Below are positions 26,985 to 35,360 of a DNA stretch of 64,000 nucleotides, piece by piece. The position numbers and the translations under genes were made by a program. Source of the DNA: Azospirillum formosense. Lineage in GTDB: Bacteria > Pseudomonadota > Alphaproteobacteria > Azospirillales > Azospirillaceae. The notes below the pieces were generated by a model. It saw only the letters and a program-made list of their open reading frames with translations, made no database searches and was not told where the DNA came from. The number at the start of each line of letters is the position of its first letter. Position 1 is the first letter of the stretch. Location of the stretch: contig NZ_CP159402.1 in NCBI RefSeq assembly GCF_040500525.1, positions 310,001 through 374,000 on the forward strand, given 5' to 3'.

Positions 26985-27692
26985 ATGGCCGACAACCTGC
27001 TGACCTCGCCCGTTCCCGGCGCCCCGCCCGCGGTGCCCGAAAAGTTCCGCGACCCGGAGACCGGGGCGGTGCGCGTGGAGGCGCTTCTGAAGTCCTATCT
27101 GGAGCTGGAGCGCAAGCTGTCCGCCCCCGCCTCGCCTCCCGGCGGCGGCGAGGGGGCGGGCCTGCTGAAGGCGCCGGGCGTGCCGGACGGGCCGGAGGGC
27201 TATTGCATCGCCTGCGACCACGGCCTGTTCGAGCCGGACCCGGCGGTCAACGGCCGCCTGCACGGCGCCGGCTTCACGGCGGAGCAGGCGCAGCTCGTCT
27301 ACGACCTTGCCGCCGAGCGGCTGGTCCCGCTGATCCAGGAGCTGGCCGCCGAGTTCCAGGCGGAGCGCGAGGTCGAACGGCTGTCCGCCCAGTTCGGCGG
27401 AGCCGAGCGCTGGCGGGAGGTCTCGCGCCAGCTCCACGCCTGGGCGGTGAAGAACCTGCCGCCCGCCGCGGTGGAGGGCCTGTCGACGACCTATGAGGGT
27501 GTGATGGCGCTTCACCGGATGATGACCGGCGGCGAGCCCGCCGCCCTGTCCATGCCGGCCGGCGCGCCGTCCGCCGGCGGGGAGGCGGAACTGCAGGCGC
27601 TGATGCGTGATCCCCGCTATTGGCGGGACCGCGATCCGACGGTGGTGTCGCGGGTGACCGACGGGTTCCAGCGCCTCTATCCGACCGGCTGA
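26985..27692 (+). CDS. Capsid assembly/scaffolding protein
   Basis: This 235-residue acidic, helical protein begins with a disordered Pro-rich stretch. It continues with PEKFRDPETGAVRVEALLKSYLELERKLS, the pattern seen at the N-terminus of T7 gp9-like scaffolds. A long helical middle (AQLVYDLAAERLVPLIQELAAEFQAEREVERL) and a C-terminal ALMRDPRYWRDRDPTVVSRVTDGFQRLYP motif complete it. Scaffold proteins shape the procapsid and then leave. A strong ribosome site (AAGGAG) precedes the ATG at 26,985. In T7-like phages the capsid gene follows directly; here 3.4 kb of other genes intervene. Confidence 0.85.
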   Translation: MADNLLTSPVPGAPPAVPEKFRDPETGAVRVEALLKSYLELERKLSAPASPPGGGEGAGLLKAPGVPDGPEGYCIACDHGLFEPDPAVNGRLHGAGFTAEQAQLVYDLAAERLVPLIQELAAEFQAEREVERLSAQFGGAERWREVSRQLHAWAVKNLPPAAVEGLSTTYEGVMALHRMMTGGEPAALSMPAGAPSAGGEAELQALMRDPRYWRDRDPTVVSRVTDGFQRLYPTG

Positions 27693-27850
27693 CCGGCCGC
27701 CGGACCGCCGGCGCGGCCTTGCGGAAGGACCCGCGAAGCCGCGCCGGCTGGGCGAAATGTCGCAGCCGGTTTGAAAAGGACGACGGGGGACCAATGCGGT
27801 CAACTTGGACGTTGCGTGTTTGAAATAAAAAAGCGACGCTTTCGCGCAGA

Positions 27851-30235
27851 ATGACAACCGCCCGGAAGCAGCCGGGCGTGACGATTGCCGCCGGGACCGT
27901 GATGACGCTGCGCCGCAAGATCCGCTGGCTGACCTGGGTCGGCCTGATCGGCTGCCTGATGGCGGCCATACCGGCGCTTTACCTGCTGCGCAGCGGATTG
28001 ATCTCGGAACGGGAACGGCTGACCCACGCGCTGGTCGGGTCGGCGCACGCCATGCTTGGCGAGATCAACGCGTCCATCGAGGCGGGCGCCCTGGCGCGGG
28101 ACGAGGGGCAGGGACAGGCGCGGCTGGCGCTGCGGGCGCTGGGGCGCGATCCCTTCCATGTCAGCGTCTTCACCGACGGGCGCGTGCCGGAGGGGTGGAT
28201 GGACGAGGGCCATGCGGTCCGCGCCAGCCAGACCTTCGAGCCCTGGGGCTGGGCCATCGCGGCGGCCAGCGGGACCGACGACCTCGACCGCGAATTCGCC
28301 ATGGAGGCCCTGGCCTTCGTCCTGTTCATCGCCGTTCTTCTGGTGCTGAGCTGGCCGCTGTCGGTGTTCCTGTCGCAGCATGTGCTGGGTCCCATCGAGG
28401 CGCTGTCGGAGCGGATGGAGCGGCTGACCGAAGGGCAGACCGGCATCGACATCCCCGGCCGCGACCGCAAGGACGAATTCGGCGCCATGGCCCGCGCCAT
28501 GGAGTACTTCCGGCAGGCCGCCGAGGCGCTGATCGTGCGCGACGAGCGGCTGTACGGCATCATGAGCAACATCGGCGAAGCCATCGTGCTGGTGGGCGAG
28601 GACGGGCTGGTCGAAGAGCACAACCCGGCGGCCGTCGCGCTGTTCGGGGTGCCCGCGGAGCGGCTCGACGGCCATCGCTTCGCCGACCTGTTCGCGGAGG
28701 AGGACCGCGAGCGCGTCGCCCGGCTGCTCGGTCCGGGTGCGCCGGCCGGCGATGCCGCGGCGGGGGTGGGGACCGGCGGCCGCACCGAGCGCGCCGAGGA
28801 GCTGGTGATCGAGCGGGCGGACGGGCGGATCGACGCCTCGCTCTCCCTGTCCTGCCTGGACGTGCAGGGGCGGCGCAGCTACGTCTGCGCGCTGGCCGAC
28901 ATGACCGAGCGGCTGCGCCACGAGCGGGAGCTGCTGCGGCTGGCCACGCGCGACCGGCTGACCGGCCTGCCGAACCGCGCCCTCATCGAATCGCTGCTCG
29001 ACACCTCGATCGAGCGGGCGCGGCGTCACGGCCGCCGCTTCGCGGTGCTGTGCCTGGACCTGTCGCGCTTCAAGCTGATCACCGACACGCTGGGCCACCA
29101 CGCCGGGGACCTGCTGCTGCAGGAGGTCGCCTCGCGGATCGTCGTCACGGTGCGGGCCAGCGACACGGTGGGGCGCATCGGCACCGACGATTTCGCGGTG
29201 ATCCTCGACGAGGTGGGCGAGGCGAAGGAGGCGGAGATCGCCGCCCAGCGCATCCTGGCCGCCTTCGACGAGCCGGTGCTGCTGATGGGGACGGAGCATT
29301 ACGTCCGCCCGTCGATCGGCATCGCCCTGTTCCCCGACCACGCCGACAGCGCGCAGGAGCTGATCCGCTCCGCCGACACGGCGCTCTACGCGGCCAAGCG
29401 GGCCGGCGGCAGGCGCCACGCCTTCTTCCGCAAGGAGCTGGCCGACCAGGCGCACCGCCATCTGGCACTGGACCGCGACCTGCGGGCGGCGCTGGCGCGC
29501 GGGGAGTTCCAGCTCCACTACCAGCCCAAGGTGTCGCTGGTCGACCAGTCGCTGGAGGGGTTCGAGGCGCTTCTGCGCTGGGACAAGCCCGGCTTCGGCA
29601 TGATCCCGCCCGGCGAATTCATCCCGGTCGCCGAGGACACCGGCTTCATCGTGCCGCTCGGCGACTGGGTGCTGGACGAGGCCTGCCGCCAGCTGCGCGA
29701 CTGGATCGACCGCGGCCTGGAGCCGGTTCCGGTGGCCGTCAACATCTCGCCGCGCCACCTGCGCCAGCGCTCCGCCGAGGATTTCCGCCGCATCATCGAC
29801 CGCCACCGCCTGTCGCCCGATCTGGTCGAGCTGGAGATCACCGAGGGCGCGGTGATGCAGGACATGGACCACGCCCTGTCGGTGCTGGCGGCGCTGAAGG
29901 CGATGGGCATCCGCGTGGCGGTGGACGATTTCGGCACCGGCCATTCCTCGCTGAGCTATCTGAAGCGGCTGCCGGTGACGACGCTGAAGATCGACCGCTC
30001 CTTCGTGAACGGCGTGCCGAGCGCGCGGGAGGACAACGGCATCGTCTCCACCATCATCGCCATGGCCGACATGCTGGGGCTCGACGTGGTGGCGGAGGGC
30101 GTGGAGAAGCAGGAGCAGGCCAATTTCCTGCGCCACCACAACTGCACCCTGGTCCAGGGCTGGCTGACGGGTCGCCCGGTCCCCGCCGGGCAGGCCGCCG
30201 ATCTGCTGGCCATGCGCCTGCGCCGGACGGCGTGA
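27851..30235 (+). CDS. Membrane c-di-GMP protein: HAMP-PAS-GGDEF(degenerate)-EAL
   Basis: This 794-residue inner-membrane signalling protein has two membrane helices (about residues 25-47 and 157-178) around a small periplasmic domain, then HAMP, a PAS domain (about 235-365), a GGDEF domain and an EAL domain. The GGDEF signature is changed to GTDDF (in VGRIGTDDFAVIL), so cyclase activity is doubtful. The EAL domain keeps EALLRW, NISPRH, LEITEG, DDFGTGHSSL, KIDRSF and AEGVEK, so c-di-GMP hydrolysis is expected. A second in-frame start is at 27,902. It sits between the scaffold and capsid genes of the phage block, which is unusual. Confidence 0.95.
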   Translation: MTTARKQPGVTIAAGTVMTLRRKIRWLTWVGLIGCLMAAIPALYLLRSGLISERERLTHALVGSAHAMLGEINASIEAGALARDEGQGQARLALRALGRDPFHVSVFTDGRVPEGWMDEGHAVRASQTFEPWGWAIAAASGTDDLDREFAMEALAFVLFIAVLLVLSWPLSVFLSQHVLGPIEALSERMERLTEGQTGIDIPGRDRKDEFGAMARAMEYFRQAAEALIVRDERLYGIMSNIGEAIVLVGEDGLVEEHNPAAVALFGVPAERLDGHRFADLFAEEDRERVARLLGPGAPAGDAAAGVGTGGRTERAEELVIERADGRIDASLSLSCLDVQGRRSYVCALADMTERLRHERELLRLATRDRLTGLPNRALIESLLDTSIERARRHGRRFAVLCLDLSRFKLITDTLGHHAGDLLLQEVASRIVVTVRASDTVGRIGTDDFAVILDEVGEAKEAEIAAQRILAAFDEPVLLMGTEHYVRPSIGIALFPDHADSAQELIRSADTALYAAKRAGGRRHAFFRKELADQAHRHLALDRDLRAALARGEFQLHYQPKVSLVDQSLEGFEALLRWDKPGFGMIPPGEFIPVAEDTGFIVPLGDWVLDEACRQLRDWIDRGLEPVPVAVNISPRHLRQRSAEDFRRIIDRHRLSPDLVELEITEGAVMQDMDHALSVLAALKAMGIRVAVDDFGTGHSSLSYLKRLPVTTLKIDRSFVNGVPSAREDNGIVSTIIAMADMLGLDVVAEGVEKQEQANFLRHHNCTLVQGWLTGRPVPAGQAADLLAMRLRRTA

Positions 30236-30290
30236 CGACGGGAAGGGCCGGGGGCCGTCGCCCCCGGACCGTCCCGTCCTGCTCCAGACG

Positions 30291-30728
30291 TCAGCGCAGC
30301 GCGCCCTTGACGTCCTCGTACTTGTCCTTCTGCCAGGACTCCAGGCCCTTGAGCTCGCTCTCCGTCATGTTGACGGTCAGGCGCTTGCCCTTCATGTGCA
30401 GCCGCTCCAGCGGCAGGACGACGTCCTTGTCGCTGATGTCGGCGACGTGGTCGACGTCGATCACCGCGTAGGTCTGGCCGCCCTTGCGGACGATGCCCTC
30501 GATCTCGGCGATGTCCTTGCCGTCGCTGCCGTAGACGTCCTTGCCCTTGAGCTGGGCCGCGGTCATCTTCGCGACCGCCGGGTCGAGCGAGCCGTGGGTG
30601 GCCGCGACCTGCCCGGTCGCCTTGTTGTTCGGAACCTCCTTGGCGGTGGTGCCGGACATGCTTTCGGCCAGGGCCGGCGTGGCCAGCAGAAGCGCCGCGA
30701 CGCCGCAGGCGGTGATGATCGTCTTCAT
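30291..30728 (-). CDS. Secreted PRC-barrel domain protein
   Basis: This 145-residue exported protein has a signal peptide, MKTIITACGVAALLLATPALA, cut after ALA. A mature part of about 124 residues contains one PRC-barrel domain (LKGKDVYGSDGKDIAEIEGIVRKGG through VVLPLERLHMKGKRLTVN) and a charged helical tail. PRC barrels bind proteins or RNA in various settings, and periplasmic versions are common in alphaproteobacteria. It is convergent with the GGDEF/EAL gene, transcribed against the phage genes, and so looks like a host-type gene within the block. Confidence 0.9.
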   Translation of the reverse strand: MKTIITACGVAALLLATPALAESMSGTTAKEVPNNKATGQVAATHGSLDPAVAKMTAAQLKGKDVYGSDGKDIAEIEGIVRKGGQTYAVIDVDHVADISDKDVVLPLERLHMKGKRLTVNMTESELKGLESWQKDKYEDVKGALR

Positions 30729-30862
30729 GAAGCGTATTCCTTTTTTATGCCGTGTTTTCGGGCCGTTGAGGCCAACCATTCAACAGCGTGGCTCCGGGGG
30801 ATATTCCGCGCTCCAAGGGGGTAACGCGGCAAGCGAGGAGCGCTTGAATAAGGAAAATATTC

Positions 30863-30891
30863 TTGACATGAAAGGGCGAATGTCCTAGAAA
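30863..30891 (+). promoter_or_regulatory. Strong sigma-70-type promoter before the capsid gene
   Basis: Consensus TTGACA (30,863-30,868), a 17-base spacer, then TAGAAA (30,886-30,891). It is the best -35 box in the phage block and starts a transcript near 30,898. Confidence 0.75.
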
Positions 30892-30974
30892 CGGTCTTGC
30901 CAACGCCCCTCGTGCGTCCCCTCACACGACGGGCCGCAGCATCCCGAACCTCCCCTCCACGCCTGTCCTGAAAA

Positions 30975-31020
30975 AGGCTGGCCGGACAACCGAAAGGCCC
31001 GGCCAGCCTCTTTCTTTTTT
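30975..31020 (+). terminator. Strong intrinsic terminator between promoter and capsid gene
   Basis: An 11-bp perfect stem AGGCTGGCCGG/CCGGCCAGCCT (30,975-30,985 with 30,999-31,009) is followed by CTTTCTTTTTT. It lies about 110 bases after the promoter at 30,863 and about 130 before the capsid start. It therefore either ends a small RNA or must be bypassed to express the capsid. Confidence 0.85.
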
Positions 31021-31147
31021 CGCGCTTCGCCCGCGGCCGGGCGCGCGTCCCCTCATCCTGTTCCGGGATCGGGCGCGCCTGACAACCGGGTGGCGGAATG
31101 CTTCCCGCCGGACGGGACCCCGCAGAACGCGAAAGGAATACAATCCA

Positions 31148-31966
31148 ATGTCCACCTCGGTCGCTCAGGCTTTCGTCAAGCAGTTCGAACGCGAAGTGCA
31201 CGACGCCTACCAGCGCATGGGCTCCAAGCTGCGCAACACGGTGCGCACCAAGAACAACGTCCAGGGCGCCTCCACCGTCTTCCAGAAGGTCGGCAAGGGC
31301 ACCGCGTCGACCAAGGCGCGCCACGGCGCCGTCCCGGTGATGAACCTGGACCACACGCCGGTCGAATGCACCCTCTACGACTTCTACGCCGGCGACTGGG
31401 TCGACCGGCTGGACGAGCTGAAGACCAACATCGACGAGCGGCAGATCATCGCCAGCGCCGGCGCCTACGCGCTGGGCCGCAAGACCGACGAACTCATCCT
31501 CGGCGAGTTGAACCGGTCCACCAACTTCGCGGGCGGCGCCGGGGACGGCATGACCAAGGCGAAGGTGCTGACGGCCTTCGAGAAGCTGGGCGAGTCCGAC
31601 GTGCCGGACGACGGGCAGCGCTACGCCGTCGTCGGCTGGAAGCAGTGGAGCCAGCTTCTGGGCATCGACGAGTTCGCCAGCACCGAATATGTCGGCGCCG
31701 ACGAGTTGCCCTGGCGCGGCACGCAGGCCAAGCGCTGGCTGGGCACGCTGTGGATGCCCCATTCCGGCCTGAAGGCCGAGGGCGGGGTGCGGCTGTGCCA
31801 CTGGTACCACAAGACGGCCGTCGGCCACGCCTCCGGCGCCGACGTGAAGACGGACATCTCGTGGCACGGGGATAGGGCCGCGCACTTCGTCAACAACATG
31901 ATGTCGCAGGGCGCCGGCCTGATCGACGCGGCGGGCGTCGTGACCATGCGCTGTCTGGAAGCCTGA
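31148..31966 (+). CDS. Major capsid protein
   Basis: This 272-residue protein sits at the capsid position after the scaffold. The sequence AFVKQFEREVHDAYQRMGSKLRNTVRTKNNVQGASTVFQKVGKG is typical of podovirus-type capsid proteins, in which an N-terminal helix precedes the HK97 fold. It goes on through LDELKTNIDERQIIASAGAYALGRKTDELIL. The C-terminal SWHGDRAAHFVNNMMSQGAGLIDAAGVVTMRC matches the usual end of this group. The expected product is the main head shell subunit. A ribosome site (GAAAGGAA) precedes the ATG. Confidence 0.88.
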   Translation: MSTSVAQAFVKQFEREVHDAYQRMGSKLRNTVRTKNNVQGASTVFQKVGKGTASTKARHGAVPVMNLDHTPVECTLYDFYAGDWVDRLDELKTNIDERQIIASAGAYALGRKTDELILGELNRSTNFAGGAGDGMTKAKVLTAFEKLGESDVPDDGQRYAVVGWKQWSQLLGIDEFASTEYVGADELPWRGTQAKRWLGTLWMPHSGLKAEGGVRLCHWYHKTAVGHASGADVKTDISWHGDRAAHFVNNMMSQGAGLIDAAGVVTMRCLEA

Positions 31967-32015
31967 CCCCGGACACCTGACGCTCCCCGCCGACGACCGA
32001 TCTGGAGTTTTCCCC

Positions 32016-32285
32016 ATGCCCTATCTTCCGAAGGACCTGAGCGTCCTCGCCTACGCCAACGGCTTCACCCTGTGGCACTACACGACGCCGGACGCCGCCA
32101 CGCTGGTGGACAACAGCGGCTATTTCAACGGCGCGTCCGACCTGCTGCGCAGCGGCGACATGATCCTGGCCAACACCGGCACCGGCGGGACGCCCGCTGC
32201 CGGCGTCTTCGTCGTCGCCGCCAACGCGGCGGGGGTGGTGGACGTCGCCAATCTGTCGCCCTTCGGCGCGTCCAACACCGACTGA
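32016..32285 (+). CDS. Small phage structural protein after capsid
   Basis: This 89-residue beta-rich protein reads KDLSVLAYANGFTLWHYTTPDAATLVDNSGYFN. The phrases GDMILANTGTGG and GVFVVAANAAGVVDVANL follow. Small proteins of this type follow the capsid gene in many podoviruses and are thought to decorate the head or join fibres. It has a ribosome site (TCTGGAG) and is in line with the capsid gene. Confidence 0.72.
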   Translation: MPYLPKDLSVLAYANGFTLWHYTTPDAATLVDNSGYFNGASDLLRSGDMILANTGTGGTPAAGVFVVAANAAGVVDVANLSPFGASNTD

Positions 32286-32321
32286 CGACCCCCTTCCCAC
32301 CCACATTCTGGAGGCAGCATC

Positions 32322-32825
32322 ATGACCGTTTCGTCCGGTTGTTCCTGGCTGGTTCCCACCGGCGCCGTTTTCGCGTTCGGCGGCGCCAGCGCCCCCGACG
32401 GCTATCTGTTCTGCGACGGCAGCCTGCTCGACGAGGCCAGCCACCCCGCCCTTGCGGCGATCCTGGGCCGGGCGTTCAGCGGCGCCTCCGACGCCGCCGG
32501 CACCTTTCGTGTCCCGGACCTGCGCGGCCGCGTGCCCGCCGGCCTGGACGGCATGGGCGGCACCGCGGCCAACCGCGTGACCTCCGCCGGAGCCGGCATC
32601 GACGGCACGACCCTCGGTGCGGCGGGCGGCGAGCAGGTCCACACCCTGACCATCGAGGAGATGCCGAACCACAGCCACGAGGTGTGGTGGTTCAAGATGG
32701 GAAACAACTTCGCGGGCGGCAACGGCGCCATTCCCCAGCGTCAGCAATCCTCGGGCGTCGGCGGCGGCCAGCCGCACAACACCATGCAGCCGACCCTGAT
32801 CCTGAATTACGTCATCAAGGCCTGA
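32322..32825 (+). CDS. Tail collar-domain protein
   Basis: This 167-residue protein has the Phage Tail Collar domain. The pattern is VPTGAVFAFGGASAPDGYLFCDGSLL at about residues 10-35, then FRVPDLRGRVPAGLDG near 62-77, and MPNHSHEVWWF. The C-terminal PHNTMQPTLILNYVIKA is the family's usual ending. Such proteins form collars or fibre tips that contact the host surface. Normally they sit at the distal end of long fibres, so a stand-alone copy beside the capsid gene is somewhat unusual. Confidence 0.9.
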   Translation: MTVSSGCSWLVPTGAVFAFGGASAPDGYLFCDGSLLDEASHPALAAILGRAFSGASDAAGTFRVPDLRGRVPAGLDGMGGTAANRVTSAGAGIDGTTLGAAGGEQVHTLTIEEMPNHSHEVWWFKMGNNFAGGNGAIPQRQQSSGVGGGQPHNTMQPTLILNYVIKA

Positions 32826-32895
32826 TCACGGCTCACGCCAAGCCGGGGCGTTCAAGCGCCCCGGCATCCTTCCTCTGTTTCGAAGGATCGAACCC

Positions 32896-33465
32896 ATGGC
32901 ATTGACGGCCATCGGGCTGTGCAGCCGCGCGCTCCTCAAGATCGGGGCGACGGCGATCACCGCCTTCGACGAGGGCACCGCCGAGGCGGAGGTCGCGGCG
33001 GGCCTCTACGAACCGGCGCGCGACGCGCTGCTTTCCGCCAACGCCTGGAGCTTCGCCACCCGGCAGGCCCGGCTGGCGCGGCTGGCCGACGACCCGGTCG
33101 CCGATTACGGCGCGGCCTTCCAGCTTCCCGCCGATTTCCTGCGCGCGCTCGGCGCCGGGGCGGGCGGGCGGGGCCGCGGGCTGGACTACCGCATCGCCGG
33201 GCGCGCGCTGCACGCGGCGTCCGACGCGGTGGTGCTGACCTATGTCGGGCGCCCGGCGGAAGAGGACTTCCCCGCCTTCTTCGACCAGGCGCTGATCGCC
33301 CGGCTGGCCGCGGAATTCTGCATTCCGCTGACCGAGAGCACGAGCCGGGCGGAGCTGCTGCAGCGGCTGGCCGAGAGCGAGTTCCGCCGCGCCCGCCAGA
33401 TCGACGCCCTGCAGGACAGCCAGCCGGGCTTCGAGGATTTCACCCTGATCGACGCGAGGGGCTGA
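32896..33465 (+). CDS. Tail tubular protein A, T7 gp11-like
   Basis: This 189-residue tail component forms the ring joining portal to tail nozzle. The N-terminus ALTAIGLCSRALLKIGATAITAFDEGTAEAEVAAGLYEPARDALL and the following WSFATRQARLARL are diagnostic of the family. LPADFLRAL and the C-terminal QALIARLAAEFCIPLTES are also present. The next gene starts on its stop codon. Confidence 0.92.
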   Translation: MALTAIGLCSRALLKIGATAITAFDEGTAEAEVAAGLYEPARDALLSANAWSFATRQARLARLADDPVADYGAAFQLPADFLRALGAGAGGRGRGLDYRIAGRALHAASDAVVLTYVGRPAEEDFPAFFDQALIARLAAEFCIPLTESTSRAELLQRLAESEFRRARQIDALQDSQPGFEDFTLIDARG

Positions 33466-35360
33466 TGGCGCGGATCCGTCAGGTGAAGACCAATTTCACG
33501 GCGGGGGAGATCTCCCGCCGGCTGCTCGGGCGCGGCGACCTGCGCGCCTACGACAATGGGGCGCTGGCCCTGCGCAACCTGTTCATCCACCCGACCGGCG
33601 GGGTGACGCGCCGCTCCGGCCTCGCCTTCGTCGATCCCGCCCGCGGCGACGGGCGGCTGGTCGCCTTCGAGTTCAACACGGAGCAGACCTATCTGCTGGT
33701 CTTTTCCGACGGCCGGATCGACGTCTACGGCAACGACGCGCCCATCGCCAGCGTCGCGGCTCCCTGGACCGCCGCCCAGCTTCCCCAGATCACCTGGACG
33801 CAGAGCGCCGACACGCTGCTGGTCTGCCACCCGGACGTGCCGCCGCGCAAGCTGACCCGGAGCGGCGCCGACGCCTGGGCGCTGACTGGCTGGAGCTACG
33901 TCGCGGAGGGGGAGCGGGTGGCGATGCCCTTCTACCGCTTCGCCGATCCCGCCGTGACGCTGACCCCGTCGGGCACCGACGGGCTGGTGACGGTGACCGC
34001 CTCCGCCCCGGTCTTCGATCCGAAGCAGGAGGGCACGCGCCTGCGCATTCAGGGCAAACAGCTCCGCGTCGAAGGGGTGGTGTCGGCGACGCAGGTCACC
34101 GCGACGGCGCTGGAGACGCTGGCCGGAACCGCCGCGACGACGGCCTGGGACGAGCAGTCCTTCTCGCCGCTGCGCGGCTGGCCGGTGTCGGCGGCCTTCC
34201 ATCAGGACCGGCTGGTCATCGGCGGGTCGCGCGACCTGCCCAACCGGCTGTGGCTGTCGCGCTCCGCCGACCTGTGGAACTTCGACCTCGGCTCCGGGCA
34301 GGACGACGAGGCCATCGAGTTCGGCATCCTGTCCGATCAGGTCAACGCGGTGCGCGCCGTCTTCTCCGGGCGGCATCTCCAGGTCTTCACCTCCGGTGCC
34401 GAATACATGGTGTCGGGCGACCCGCTGACGCCGCAGAACATCCAGGTCCACCGGCAGACGCGCATCGGCTCGCCCGTCGACCGCTCCGTGCCGCCGCGCG
34501 ACGTGGACGGGGCCACCCTGTTCGTGTCGCGCAACGGGCGGGAGATCCGCGAATTCCTCTACACCGACACCGAGGCCGCCTATCAGGCCAACGATCTGGC
34601 GCTGCTCGCCCGGCATCTGGTGGTGAAGCCGTGCGACCAGGATTATGACCAGGGCCGCCGCCTGATGTTCGTGGTGATGGAGGACGGCGCGCTGTGCGCC
34701 CTGACCGTCTACCGGCTGGAACAGGTGACCGCCTGGACCCGGCTGGAGACCGACGGGGCGGTGCGCTCCGTCGCGGTGGTCGGGGACGAGGTCTACGCGC
34801 TGGTCGACCGCGCCGGGCGGTGGAGCGTGGAGCGCTTCGACGACGCCCTGAACCTCGACGCCGCCCTGGTCGGCGACCACGACTCCCCGACCGCGGTGTG
34901 GAGCGGGCTGGACCATCTGGAGGGGCGGACCGTCGCGGTGGTCGCCGACGGGACGGTGCGCGCCTCCGCCGCCGTCGCCGCCGGCAAAATCGTGCTCGAC
35001 CCGCCGGCACGCCATGTCGAGGCCGGGCTGCCCTACAGCCACCGCATCGACCCGCTGCCGGTCAGTCTGATCGGGCAGGCGGGCGGGACGGACGCGGTGC
35101 GGCTGGTCTCCGTCGGCTTCCGGCTGGAGGAGACGGCGGCGCTCCACGCCGATCTGGGGCGCGGGCTGCAGGAGCTGCCGCTGCACCGGACGGGGCCGCA
35201 GCCGGCGGGCGGCGTTCCGGCGCTGGTCTCCGGCGACCGCAAGCTGCGGGCGCTGGGCTGGCGGCGCGACAGCGACCGGCCGCTGTGGAGCATCCGGCAG
35301 GACGCGCCGCTGCCCTTCACGCTTTTGTCCGTAACCATGGAACTGAGGGTGAACGACTGA
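33465..35360 (+). CDS. Tail tubular protein B, T7 gp12-like
   Basis: This 631-residue nozzle protein of the short tail is beta-rich throughout. It begins ARIRQVKTNFTAGEISRRLLGRGDLRAYDNGALALRNLFIHPTGGVTRRSGL, the standard opening for this family. The middle reads LPNRLWLSRSADLWNFD, GSGQDDEAIEFGILSDQVNAVRAVFSGRHLQVFTSGAEY and, later, QNIQVHRQTRIGS. It starts at 33,465, overlapping the previous stop by one base (TGATG), and ends in the same way on the next gene. Confidence 0.93.
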   Translation: MARIRQVKTNFTAGEISRRLLGRGDLRAYDNGALALRNLFIHPTGGVTRRSGLAFVDPARGDGRLVAFEFNTEQTYLLVFSDGRIDVYGNDAPIASVAAPWTAAQLPQITWTQSADTLLVCHPDVPPRKLTRSGADAWALTGWSYVAEGERVAMPFYRFADPAVTLTPSGTDGLVTVTASAPVFDPKQEGTRLRIQGKQLRVEGVVSATQVTATALETLAGTAATTAWDEQSFSPLRGWPVSAAFHQDRLVIGGSRDLPNRLWLSRSADLWNFDLGSGQDDEAIEFGILSDQVNAVRAVFSGRHLQVFTSGAEYMVSGDPLTPQNIQVHRQTRIGSPVDRSVPPRDVDGATLFVSRNGREIREFLYTDTEAAYQANDLALLARHLVVKPCDQDYDQGRRLMFVVMEDGALCALTVYRLEQVTAWTRLETDGAVRSVAVVGDEVYALVDRAGRWSVERFDDALNLDAALVGDHDSPTAVWSGLDHLEGRTVAVVADGTVRASAAVAAGKIVLDPPARHVEAGLPYSHRIDPLPVSLIGQAGGTDAVRLVSVGFRLEETAALHADLGRGLQELPLHRTGPQPAGGVPALVSGDRKLRALGWRRDSDRPLWSIRQDAPLPFTLLSVTMELRVND

